23,281 nucleotides of DNA from an uncultured Streptomyces sp. (GTDB taxonomy: Bacteria > Actinomycetota > Actinomycetes > Streptomycetales > Streptomycetaceae): NCBI GenBank assembly GCA_946480485.1, contig CAMLJW010000021.1, positions 1-23,281 of the forward strand, given 5' to 3'. The notes under the pieces are model-generated. The model made no database searches. It was not told where the DNA came from and worked only from the letters and a program-made list of their open reading frames with translations. Numbering within the stretch: position 1 is the stretch's first letter; each line of letters opens with the position of its first letter. Positions 8,396-16,338 of the stretch are shown here, one piece after another. Both the position numbers and the translations under genes were made by a program.

Positions 8396-9202
8396 ATGGC
8401 GACACTTCCCAATCAGCTGCCGGCGCTCGCGACCGATCCGGCCGGCCGCTCGCTCGGTCTCCGGCTCCCGTCCGGGGCCCTGCTCGACACGACGATCGAC
8501 GGGCCCTGGCCCGAGCCTCTGCTGTGGCGTGCCGACGCACCGGCGGCGCCGGGCGACTGGCTGCGCCTGGCGTCGGCCCGCCGCACGGCCGGCCTGCATC
8601 CGGTGCTGGTCGGCGGTGTCGGCCTGAGCGAATCCCACCCGGACAACTGGGAGTTGGGCCCGGATCTGGTGTCGTATCCCGGCGACCATGACGCCGAGGA
8701 CGTGCTCGCCGAGCTCTGGGAGGAGTGGGCGGCGGACGCCGAGGATGCCGGGGGCGCCGACTGGCCCGGCCTCGCCACCGCCGGACCGCTGCACGCCGAC
8801 CCGGACGCACGTGCCGCCGAGGTCGCCGACTCGCTCGCGAGCGGCGCGGGCCGACTGAAGGAGCCACACCTCGCGCTGGTGCCGGCTCGCCGCAGCGCGG
8901 ACGTCCCGGCGGCCATCGGCTGGTGCGGGCCGGCGAACCACGAGAGCGACGTGGCCCGGCTGTGCGCAGTCCTGCGCTCCTGGGAGGACCGCTTCGGCAT
9001 ACGGGTCGTGGCGCTCACCTTCGACCAGCTGGTCGTCTCCGTGGCAGCCCCGCCCGAGACGCCCGCCGAGGCCGAGGCCGTCGCCGCCGAGCATGTCGCC
9101 TTCTGCCCGGACACCCTCACGCCGGGCCACCACACCACCCTGCGCGCGTACGCCGAGCACGAGGTAGTCGGCGCACGCTCATGGGCGTTCTGTTGGGACT
9201 GA
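8396..9202 (+). CDS. DUF4253 domain protein
   Basis: A 268-residue protein without signal peptide or membrane segment, so probably cytoplasmic. The C-terminal half matches the DUF4253 pattern: HLALVPARRSADVPAAIGW, then NHESDVARLCAVLRSWEDRFG, VALTFDQLVVSVAAPP, and an end in WAFCWD. The DUF4253 domain has no established reaction that I know of. The ATG at 8396 begins MATLPNQLPAL. No ribosome-binding sequence precedes it, but TACAGT (8383-8388) lies 7 bases upstream and resembles a -10 element, so the mRNA may be leaderless. A TTG at 8366 in the same frame is an alternative start. The 231 bp between argS and this gene contain the tandem repeat and otherwise nothing I can support. Confidence 0.85.
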   Translation: MATLPNQLPALATDPAGRSLGLRLPSGALLDTTIDGPWPEPLLWRADAPAAPGDWLRLASARRTAGLHPVLVGGVGLSESHPDNWELGPDLVSYPGDHDAEDVLAELWEEWAADAEDAGGADWPGLATAGPLHADPDARAAEVADSLASGAGRLKEPHLALVPARRSADVPAAIGWCGPANHESDVARLCAVLRSWEDRFGIRVVALTFDQLVVSVAAPPETPAEAEAVAAEHVAFCPDTLTPGHHTTLRAYAEHEVVGARSWAFCWD

Positions 9203-9211
9203 GGGCCGGGG

Positions 9212-9235
9212 CCGGGCCGGGGGCCTTGGGCCCGG
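9212..9235. terminator. Hairpin after the DUF4253 gene
   Basis: CCGGGCC (9212-9218) pairs with GGCCCGG (9229-9235) over a 10-base loop, 10 bases past the stop and between convergent genes. The surroundings are G-rich, so alternative pairings exist. Confidence 0.4.
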
Positions 9236-9362
9236 AGTGTCAGGCCTTGCGGCCGACCGCCCCTCAGACCTCGATGTCGGCGTCCGGCACGTGACGATCT
9301 TGACAACGCGGCGAGGCGCCGTTCCAGACGCCGCGGCGCAGCCAGGAAACTCCGGACAGGCC

Positions 9363-12107
9363 CTAGCCGATCTCGGATGGGGGACACCAGTCGGGCTCCC
9401 TCCGGTTGTCCCAACGTCCGCAGAAACCCACCTGCTTCGGCTGCTCGTCCCCGTGCACGCGCTGAACGGAGATCAGCTTGTCGAGCGGGATCTGCTGGTC
9501 CACGACACCGCCGAAGTCGATACGGCCGCTCTCTCCGTCGAGCGCGGCGTCGCCGTGGATGCTGCTGAGCGCCTGCCATATGGCGGGAGCGGTGAGCGGC
9601 ATACGGGGTGCCGTGTCCTGGAGGCGGCCGACGGCCTTGAGGTACAGGTTCACCGCGTCGAAGGCGAGGGCGGCATGCCCGTCGAGGGAGGTGTTCTCGA
9701 CCTCCTCGCACTCCTCGGGGAACAGCTCCTTCATGGTGCTGTAGAGGTCGCTGGGACCGTCGCAGGAGGCCGAGCCGAGGGTGAAGTCCAGGAAGTCGTA
9801 GGACATTTTGGGGAAGGCGCCGCGCCGGGACGCGTCGGCGGCGAGGCGGGCCACATCGTCGCCGCCGAGGAACGCGGGCGGGCTCCAGCCGCAGGTGGCG
9901 TTGGAAGCCGACAGCACGGTTTCGAAGTCCTCGGAGCGCCCTGCGAAGAAGACCAGGCCCCGGTAGCCGCAGGCCTCGTCGCCCACGGCACGCGCACCGG
10001 GTTGGCCGGAGGGCGTACCGGCGGACGCGGGTGAGGGCTTGTAGCCCTGCTTCTCGACTTTGAAACCGGCGGCCGCGAAGGATGTCGCGGCATCGTCACG
10101 GAGGTTCGCGCTGTACTCGTCGGTCGGATCGGCGGAGTAGACGACACGCACCTCGCGCTCCCGCAGGTCGCCCTTCTGTGCGAGGTGGGAGGCGTACGCG
10201 GCGGCGACCTCGGCCTCGCGCCGGTTCTGCGCAGAGACCTGGTAGTAGAGGGGTGAGTGATCGTCGAGCCTATCCGCGGACAGGGTCGTGGCGACCATCG
10301 GCAGCCCGACGCGGGTGAGTTCGTTGATCGTGGTGATCGTGGCCTTGCGGCTCTGGTCGAGGCCGGTGACGCCGACGATGGTCGGATCGGTGCGCATCAT
10401 CCGCTCGATCGTGCGCGCGGCCACGGCTCCGAAGCGCATGCCAAAACCGGCGCTGGCCGGAAAGATCCGCAGCACGGGGTCGTTCTCCCCGTGCCGGTCG
10501 AGCTGCCGCCGCTGGGCGCTGGCCGCACCCTGGAGCTGCTCGCGCGCATACGAGAGCGCACTGGGCGCCTGTCCGTCGGCGGGGCTGCTGAGCAGGGCGG
10601 ACAGATGTACGAGGGTGATGACCGGCCGTGAGGAGGCGTTTGCGTGAATCCGGTCGGCCTCGGCGTTCTGCTCGGCGATGGTGGCGAGGGTCTTCTTCAC
10701 CCGCTTGTCGACCGAGCCGAAGGCGTAGCCGTGCGGGGCGACGCCGACGCACTCCCCGGTCGCCTGCCGCTCCAGGGTCGCCGCGTCAGGGTCCGAACGA
10801 CTCAGCCCGCAGTGCCGCTTCTGCCAGTCCCACGCGGCGGAGATCGCGTAGCCGACGCCGCCGGCGAGCAGTGCGAGAGCGAGGGTGGCGGCTCCGACGG
10901 TGGCGAAACGCCCCGCCCAGGCAGGGGGACGGTCCACAGTGAACCGGCGAGCGACGGAAATGCGTTCGCTCTGCGCCTCGCGGTCGGGGTCCCCATCCGG
11001 CAGCGGTGCGGGCACCCGCACCGGCAGATACCAGAAGTCGGCGCCACGACTGCGCCCCGTACTCCGGAGCCGCTCGCACCACGCCTCGTACGGACCCAGT
11101 TCGTCCGACAGGGTCCGCACCCACGCATGGTCGTGCTCTTCTTCCGTACAGCCGGTCACGACCAGCAACGGATCGAAGGCCCCGGTCTCATTGCGTACCT
11201 CGACAAGCGAACGGACCAGCGCCCGCCCGTTGTTGTCCGTGCTCACGCCCTTCAGGAACGCCACGCAGTGGGCCGTACGCCGGTAGGCTCGACGACGCCA
11301 GGGCCGGCGCCGGTAGGCAACCCGCAGGTCCTCCAGAAAGGCATTGATCATCAACTTGCTGATCTGCCCCGGGTCCTCACGCCCCCAGCGGGGTTGCGTG
11401 AGCCGCAGCGCGAACCCGTCGAAGGTCCCCGGATCGGCGGGCGCCATATAGGGCTGGCGCAACAGCCACCGGTACTCGCTGCCGAGCACACGCCAGGCCC
11501 GGAACCACACCAGCGGCAGCACATGCAGCCCGAGCAGATACGCCCACCAGGGCACCTGTCCCTGGAGGGTCACCTCGGTACTGGGGCTGCGCATGAACCC
11601 GAGCAGGGGTCTTCGCTGAATCTCCCGGTCCCGCAGCCGGCGCAGCATGTCCTGTGCGTGCTGGGAGTCCGGCTGCTGGTCCGTGTACGTCATCTCCAGC
11701 AGCCAGTTGACCAGGCCGAACCGCCGGAAACGTACGCGCTGGTCATGCCCGTAGCGGGCGGACGAGAACTCCTTGGCGAGGTCGACGAGGACCCGTCGGC
11801 ACAGCTCGGCGCGCTGCCACTCCGGCGCCAGATGGTCCGGGGCCGAGTCGTCCCCGCGCTCGGCGACCACTCGGCCCCATATCGCGTCCATGTCGATGAA
11901 CTCGTACGGGACGCGCCGGGGTTCGGCCGCGCCGAGCGCCCGCGCGATCTGCTCGGCGAGCCCGTCCTGATGGTCACCGATCAGGCCGAGAACAGGTATC
12001 CCGTCCCGATCCGGCACCTCGCCCGGTAACTCGCCCTTCTTCGGACGGCGTACGACTCTGCCCAGCAGCGCGAAGAGCCTGTCGGCGTGCGCGAAGACGG
12101 GTTCCAT
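9363..12107 (-). CDS. Membrane sensor-like fusion: degenerate NTPase-like N-terminus, TM span, periplasmic-binding-protein domain
   Basis: A 914-residue protein with start ATG at 12107 and a GAGGGG ribosome-binding sequence 6 bases ahead. Residues ~37-58 (IPVLGLIGDHQDGLAEQIAR) sit where an NTPase would have its P-loop, but the GxxxxGK[ST] signature is absent. FDPLLVVTG (311-319) resembles a Walker B strand, also without clear acidic residues. A hydrophobic stretch lies at ~186-203, and the clearest membrane span is ~402-424. After it, residues ~455-890 resemble a type I periplasmic-binding fold of the branched-chain amino acid receptor type (IVGVTGLDQS, NELTRVGLPMVATT, LYYQVSAQNRREAEVAAAYA). 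Eight cysteines after the membrane span suggest disulfides outside the cell. No kinase, HTH or ABC permease gene is adjacent, so transport is unlikely. Sensing a small ligand is inferred. Confidence 0.75.
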   Translation of the reverse strand: MEPVFAHADRLFALLGRVVRRPKKGELPGEVPDRDGIPVLGLIGDHQDGLAEQIARALGAAEPRRVPYEFIDMDAIWGRVVAERGDDSAPDHLAPEWQRAELCRRVLVDLAKEFSSARYGHDQRVRFRRFGLVNWLLEMTYTDQQPDSQHAQDMLRRLRDREIQRRPLLGFMRSPSTEVTLQGQVPWWAYLLGLHVLPLVWFRAWRVLGSEYRWLLRQPYMAPADPGTFDGFALRLTQPRWGREDPGQISKLMINAFLEDLRVAYRRRPWRRRAYRRTAHCVAFLKGVSTDNNGRALVRSLVEVRNETGAFDPLLVVTGCTEEEHDHAWVRTLSDELGPYEAWCERLRSTGRSRGADFWYLPVRVPAPLPDGDPDREAQSERISVARRFTVDRPPAWAGRFATVGAATLALALLAGGVGYAISAAWDWQKRHCGLSRSDPDAATLERQATGECVGVAPHGYAFGSVDKRVKKTLATIAEQNAEADRIHANASSRPVITLVHLSALLSSPADGQAPSALSYAREQLQGAASAQRRQLDRHGENDPVLRIFPASAGFGMRFGAVAARTIERMMRTDPTIVGVTGLDQSRKATITTINELTRVGLPMVATTLSADRLDDHSPLYYQVSAQNRREAEVAAAYASHLAQKGDLREREVRVVYSADPTDEYSANLRDDAATSFAAAGFKVEKQGYKPSPASAGTPSGQPGARAVGDEACGYRGLVFFAGRSEDFETVLSASNATCGWSPPAFLGGDDVARLAADASRRGAFPKMSYDFLDFTLGSASCDGPSDLYSTMKELFPEECEEVENTSLDGHAALAFDAVNLYLKAVGRLQDTAPRMPLTAPAIWQALSSIHGDAALDGESGRIDFGGVVDQQIPLDKLISVQRVHGDEQPKQVGFCGRWDNRREPDWCPPSEIG

Positions 12108-12211
12108 GAAGCCCCTCGTATCACCGGAGATCAGCGGAGTTGATCGGTCACCCTACTGTCCGGCGATCACGCTTCGCGGCCCGTTTACCAACCCGTCACA
12201 CCCCCGCATCC

Positions 12212-13204
12212 TCAGCGCAGCTGCTGAGCAACCTCGGTGGCCCAGTAGGTCAGGATGTTCTGCGCCCCGGCCCGCTTGATGCCGGTCAGCGTCTCCAGGA
12301 TCGCCCGCTCCCGGTCGACCCACCCCTTCTCGGCGGCGGCCTCGATCATCGAGTACTCACCGGAGATCTGATACGCGGCGACCGGCACATCCACCGCGTC
12401 CGCGACCCGCGCGAGGATGTCGAGGTAGGGACCGGTCGGCTTCACCATCACCATGTCGGCACCCTCCCCCAGGTCGAGGGCCAACTCCCGCAGGGACTCC
12501 CGGACGTTGGCGGGGTCCTGCTGGTACGTCTTCCGGTCTCCCTTCAGCGACGAGACGACCGCCTCGCGGAAGGGCCCGTAGAAGGCGGACGAGTACTTCG
12601 CGGTGTAGGCGAGAACGGAGACGTCCTCACGCCCGATCTGGTCGAGGGCGTCCCGGATGACCCCGACCTGCCCGTCCATCATCCCGCTGGGCCCGACCAC
12701 ATGCGCACCGGCGTCGGCCTGCACCTGCGCCATCTCGGCGTACCGTTCGAGCGTCGCGTCGTTGTCGACGCGCCCCTGCTCGTCGAGCACCCCGCAATGC
12801 CCGTGATCGGTGGTCTCGTCGAGGCACAGATCGGACATCACCAACAACTCGTCCCCGACCTCGGCCCGTACGTCCCGGATGGCGACCTGCAGAATCCCCT
12901 CAGGATCGGTCCCGGGCGTCCCGAGGGCGTCCTTCTTCTCCTCCTCCGGCACCCCGAACAGCATGATCCCGGAAATTCCGGCCTCCAGCGCCTCCACGGC
13001 CGCCTTCTTCAGACTGTCCCGCGTGTGCTGCACGACCCCGGGCATGGCCGTGATCGGCACGGGCTCACTGACGCCTTCGCGCACGAAGGCGGGGAGGATG
13101 AAGTCGGCCGGGTGCAGGCGCGTCTCGGCGACCATGCGGCGCATGGCGGGGCTGGTCCGCAGCCGCCGCGGCCGCGCACCGGGAAAGGAACCGTACTTCG
13201 ACAT
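12212..13204 (-). CDS. hemB: Delta-aminolevulinic acid dehydratase (porphobilinogen synthase)
   Basis: This 330-residue cytoplasmic enzyme condenses two 5-aminolevulinate molecules to porphobilinogen. The two active-site lysines are visible: Lys203 in [15 protein letters not shown] and Lys255 in [12 protein letters not shown], the Schiff-base lysine. The metal-site segment [14 protein letters not shown] has Cys127, Asp129 and Cys137, between the all-Cys zinc type and the Asp-rich magnesium type. The start ATG at 13204 opens MSKYGSFPG and fits the family length. The open frame upstream is unsupported. No clear ribosome-binding sequence is present, but TAGCGT lies 7 bases ahead, so leaderless transcription is possible. 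The gene lies downstream of hemD on the same strand, separated by ~465 bp with two hairpins, so it probably has its own promoter. Confidence 0.95.
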   Translation of the reverse strand: MSKYGSFPGARPRRLRTSPAMRRMVAETRLHPADFILPAFVREGVSEPVPITAMPGVVQHTRDSLKKAAVEALEAGISGIMLFGVPEEEKKDALGTPGTDPEGILQVAIRDVRAEVGDELLVMSDLCLDETTDHGHCGVLDEQGRVDNDATLERYAEMAQVQADAGAHVVGPSGMMDGQVGVIRDALDQIGREDVSVLAYTAKYSSAFYGPFREAVVSSLKGDRKTYQQDPANVRESLRELALDLGEGADMVMVKPTGPYLDILARVADAVDVPVAAYQISGEYSMIEAAAEKGWVDRERAILETLTGIKRAGAQNILTYWATEVAQQLR

Positions 13205-13353
13205 AGCATCTACGCTACGCCTGCCCCGGGGACCCCTTTGCCGACGGAATGTCGGGCCTGGGCGGCCCGCCGTTTTACCGGCACGGGCCTGCCCGAGTCC
13301 CCGACCTGGTTGGCGCATCCGCTCTAAGGCGCGCGCCCCAGGCAGGCACTCTG

Positions 13354-13488
13354 CTAAAAGCGTGAACTTCCCGGAAAGTGTTCACGCTTTTCGCGGCTGG
13401 TGCTCCGCGTGATGTCGAGGTTCGCCTTGTCGCGGGCGATCAGTTGGCCGATGACGTGCAGGAAGAGGTTCGTCGCGACGCCCCGCAC
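13354..13488 (-). pseudogene. Coding-like remnant or small unknown ORF
   Basis: In this frame the stretch from about 13509 down to 13400 has almost only G or C at third codon positions (e.g. in VATNLFLHVIGQLIARDKAN), the signature of genuine Streptomyces coding sequence, while the opposite strand does not. Upstream of about 13510 the bias fades, and I see no convincing start. The GTG at 13488 gives 44 residues. The last codons run into a strong hairpin. I do not recognise the protein. The rest of the gap between hemB and hemD (13205-13353 and 13510-13616) holds nothing I can support. Confidence 0.35.
13356..13391. terminator. Perfect 12-bp hairpin with A/T tracts (bidirectional terminator)
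   Basis: AAAAGCGTGAAC (13356-13367) and GTTCACGCTTTT (13380-13391) pair perfectly around a 12-base loop. The stem ends in four A on one side and four T on the other, so it can act as an intrinsic terminator on either strand. It overlaps the end of the small coding-like remnant and lies 152 bp upstream of hemB. Confidence 0.65.
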
Positions 13489-13616
13489 CGACTCGATGCC
13501 CTGGCGGCGTGCGGATCGCTGTGGACGTACGGCTCCGCGGCGCAACCGAGCGTCACCCCATGCCCGCCGACCTGGCAGGCGGCGCCATCCGCCGCATTCA
13601 CGGGGAAGGGAAAGGA

Positions 13617-13657
13617 AGAACGGCGTGAAGCATCCGCACGGACGCCCCCGCCGTTCT
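13617..13657 (-). terminator. Hairpin after hemD, end of the rex-hemACD unit
   Basis: AGAACGGCG (13617-13625) pairs with CGCCGTTCT (13649-13657) across 23 bases, beginning 12 bases past the hemD stop. Read on the - strand it is followed by a pyrimidine-rich TCCTTTCCC stretch, as in an intrinsic terminator. Confidence 0.5.
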
Positions 13658-13669
13658 CCCCTCGGCCCC

Positions 13670-15352
13670 TCAGGTCGTACTGCGCCGCCGCCGCGACCCC
13701 GGCCGTCGCTCACTCGGCCGCGTGACCGGCCCCCCGGCCTCCACCGCGGCGGCCCTCCGCCGCGAGCCGAAGTCCGCGAGCGCCTCCGCCAGCTTGTGGA
13801 CCGACGGCTCCGGAGCCATGACGTCGACCCGCAGCCCGTGCTCCTCGGCCGTCTTGGCCGTCGCGGGACCGATGCAGGCGATCACGGTCACGTTGTGTGG
13901 CTTGCCCGCGATACCGACCAGGTTCCGCACCGTGCTCGACGATGTGAACAGCACCGCGTCGAAGCCACCGCCCTTGATGGCCTCCCGGGTCTCGGCCGGC
14001 GGCGGCGAGGCCCGCACGGTCCGGTACGCCGTGACGTCGTCGACCTCCCAGCCCAGCTCGATGAGTCCGGCCACCAGCGTCTCGGTGGCGATGTCGGCCC
14101 GCGGCAAAAATACCCGGTCGATCGGGTCGAAGACCGGGTCGTACGGCGGCCAGTCCTCCAGCAGCCCGGCCGCCGACTGCTCGCCGGACGGCACCAGGTC
14201 GGGCTTGACGCCGAACTCCACCAGCGCCTTCGCCGTCTGCTCCCCCACGGCAGCCACCTTGATGCCCGCGAACGCGCGCGCGTCGAGCCCGTACTCCTCG
14301 AACTTCTCCCGTACGGCCTTGACGGCATTGACGGACGTGAAGGCGATCCACTCATAGCGGCCCGTCACCAGGCCCTTGACCGCCCGCTCCATCTGCTGGG
14401 GCGTCCGCGGCGGCTCGACGGCGATCGTGGGCACCTCGTGCGGCACGGCACCGTAGGACCGCAGTTGGTCGGAGAGCGACGCCGCCTGCTCCTTCGTACG
14501 CGGTACGAGCACCTTCCAGCCGAACAGCGGCTTGGACTCGAACCACGACAGCTGGTCGCGCCGGGCAGCGGCGGAACGCTCACCGACCACGGCTATCACC
14601 GGCCGCCCGCCGTCCGGCGAGGGCAGCACCTTCGCCTGCTTCAGCGTCTGCGCGATCGTGCCGAGCGTCGCGGACCAGGTCCGCTGCCGGGTCGTCGTAC
14701 CGGCGATCGTCACCGTCAGCGGCGTATCGGGCTTGCGGCCCGCGGCCACCAGCTCGCCCGCTGCCGCGCCGACGGAGTCCAGGGTCGCCGAGACGACGAC
14801 GGTCCCGTCGGACGCGCCGACTTCGGTCCAGCACCGGCCCGAGGCCGTCCGCGCGTCCACGAACCGCACGTCCGCGCCCTGCGCGTCCCGCAGCGGTACA
14901 CCGGCGTACGCGGGCACGCCGACGGCCGTGGCGATGCCGGGCACGACCTCGAAGGGCACGCCCGCGGCGGCGCAGGCCAGCATCTCCTCGGCCGCGTACG
15001 TGTCGAGCCCGGGGTCACCCGTGACCGCGCGTACGACCCGCCTGCCGCTCCGCGCGGCCTCCATGACAATATTGGCTGCGTCCCTCGACGCGGGGACTCC
15101 TGCGGTGGTTGACGCGCCGTCAACCACCGTCAGCTGAGGCGTGTCCGGACCCGTTTCTGTATCGAGCTCGGTGACGCCTTGTCTGGCGTGCGTGCGGACG
15201 ACGTCGAGCACTTCGGGCTCGGCGACCAGGACATCCGCGTTCGCCAGCGCCTCCACGGCGCGCAGTGTGAGCAGTCCCGGATCTCCGGGTCCGGCACCGA
15301 GGAAGGTGACGTGCCCGTGTCCCAGGCCGGCGGGAAGGGTGGTGGGGCTCAA
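13670..15352 (-). CDS. hemD: Fused uroporphyrinogen-III C-methyltransferase-like / uroporphyrinogen-III synthase
   Basis: A 560-residue two-domain protein. Residues ~14-250 are a tetrapyrrole methylase (SUMT/CobA-like) domain with VTFLGAGPGDPGLLTLRA at its start and VVPGIATAVGVPAYAGVPL later. Residues ~275-530 are a HEM4 domain (VLVPRTKEQAASLSDQLR, AFTSVNAV, AVGEQTAKAL, VLFTSSSTVRN), which cyclises hydroxymethylbilane to uroporphyrinogen III. The usual SUMT loop GGDPFVFGRG reads TGDPGLDTYA here, so methylase activity is uncertain. The C-terminus is Arg-rich. The TTG start at 15352 overlaps the hemC stop by 4 bp (TTGA), with GGGGGAG positioned ahead of it. Translation is probably coupled to hemC. 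Confidence 0.92.
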   Translation of the reverse strand: MSPTTLPAGLGHGHVTFLGAGPGDPGLLTLRAVEALANADVLVAEPEVLDVVRTHARQGVTELDTETGPDTPQLTVVDGASTTAGVPASRDAANIVMEAARSGRRVVRAVTGDPGLDTYAAEEMLACAAAGVPFEVVPGIATAVGVPAYAGVPLRDAQGADVRFVDARTASGRCWTEVGASDGTVVVSATLDSVGAAAGELVAAGRKPDTPLTVTIAGTTTRQRTWSATLGTIAQTLKQAKVLPSPDGGRPVIAVVGERSAAARRDQLSWFESKPLFGWKVLVPRTKEQAASLSDQLRSYGAVPHEVPTIAVEPPRTPQQMERAVKGLVTGRYEWIAFTSVNAVKAVREKFEEYGLDARAFAGIKVAAVGEQTAKALVEFGVKPDLVPSGEQSAAGLLEDWPPYDPVFDPIDRVFLPRADIATETLVAGLIELGWEVDDVTAYRTVRASPPPAETREAIKGGGFDAVLFTSSSTVRNLVGIAGKPHNVTVIACIGPATAKTAEEHGLRVDVMAPEPSVHKLAEALADFGSRRRAAAVEAGGPVTRPSERRPGSRRRRSTT

Positions 15353-16338
15353 TGTGCTCGCTCCCCCATCAGACCGGCCGCGCCCTTGGCAAGCATCTCG
15401 GCAGCGAGTTCACGGCCGAGCGCCATTGCTTGGTCATGTGTCTCGGGCACGGGACCGGTGGTGGACAGCTGCACCAGCGTCGAGCCGTCGGTCGCGCCGA
15501 CGACGCCGCGCAGGCGCATTTCCTTGACAATCTGCCCGTCGGCCAGAAGGTCGGCCAGCGCCCCCACAGGTGCGCTGCAGCCGGCCTCCAGGGAGGCGAG
15601 CAAGGACCGCTCGGCGGTCACGGCGGCCCGGGTGAGCGGGTCGTCGAGCTCGGCGAGCGCGGCGATGAGCTCGGTATCTTGGGCGGTGTGCCCCGCCCTG
15701 CACTCGATCGCCAGAGCCCCCTGGCCGGGGGCGGGCAAAACTATGTCGACCGGCAGGAAGTCCGTGACTTCGTCGATCCGTCCGATGCGTCTCAGTCCGG
15801 CGGCGGCGAGTACGACGGCGTCGAGCTCGCCCTTCCGTACGTACCCGATGCGGGTGTCGACGTTGCCGCGGATGGCGACGGTCTCTATCCGCATCCCGTG
15901 GCCACCGGCGTACGCGTTGAGCTGCGCCATGCGGCGCAGCGAGCCGGTGCCCACGCGCGCGCCGTCCGGGAGGTCGGTGAACCTCAGGCCGTCGCGGGCC
16001 ACGACCACGTCACGCGGGTCCTCGCGCTGCGGCACGGCGGCCAGCGTGAGGTCGTCGGGTTGCGTGGTCGGAAGATCCTTGAGGGAGTGCACGGCGAAGT
16101 CGACCTCGCCGCGCAGCAGCGCGTCACGCAGGGCGGTCACGAAGACGCCAGCACCGCCGATCTGTGCGAGGGCCTCGCGGGACGCGTCGCCGTAGGTGGT
16201 GATCTCGACAAGCTCGACGGCCCGTCCGATCACCTGGCTCACGGCGTCGGCCACCTGCCCCGACTGGGCCATGGCGAGCTTGCTGCGCCTGGTCCCCAGC
16301 CTCAGCGGCCCTCTTCCATCTGTTCGCCGCTCACTCAT
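15349..16338 (-). CDS. hemC: Hydroxymethylbilane synthase (porphobilinogen deaminase)
   Basis: A 329-residue cytoplasmic enzyme that polymerises four porphobilinogens to hydroxymethylbilane. LRLGTRRSKLAMAQ (12-25) opens the family pattern, followed by HSLKDLPT (84-91), the Arg-rich cofactor loop TGSLRRMAQL (131-140) and RGNVDTR (157-163). Cys254 in EAGCSAPVGA is the attachment residue for the dipyrromethane cofactor. Length and motifs are standard, so it should be active. Its ATG overlaps the hemA stop by 4 bp (ATGA) and its stop overlaps the hemD start, which makes it the middle of a coupled chain that links NADH-sensitive control to tetrapyrrole supply. Confidence 0.96.
   Translation of the reverse strand: MSERRTDGRGPLRLGTRRSKLAMAQSGQVADAVSQVIGRAVELVEITTYGDASREALAQIGGAGVFVTALRDALLRGEVDFAVHSLKDLPTTQPDDLTLAAVPQREDPRDVVVARDGLRFTDLPDGARVGTGSLRRMAQLNAYAGGHGMRIETVAIRGNVDTRIGYVRKGELDAVVLAAAGLRRIGRIDEVTDFLPVDIVLPAPGQGALAIECRAGHTAQDTELIAALAELDDPLTRAAVTAERSLLASLEAGCSAPVGALADLLADGQIVKEMRLRGVVGATDGSTLVQLSTTGPVPETHDQAMALGRELAAEMLAKGAAGLMGERAH

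Noticed and set aside
10644..12029. Long + strand frame opposite the 914-residue gene
   Set aside because: It is low in hydrophobic order, rich in Arg, Pro and Gly, and lies wholly within a gene with clear domains on the other strand.
13378..13725. Forward-strand open frame in the hemB-hemD gap
   Set aside because: Its third positions contain many T while the first positions are nearly all G or C, which indicates that the coding signal belongs to the - strand.
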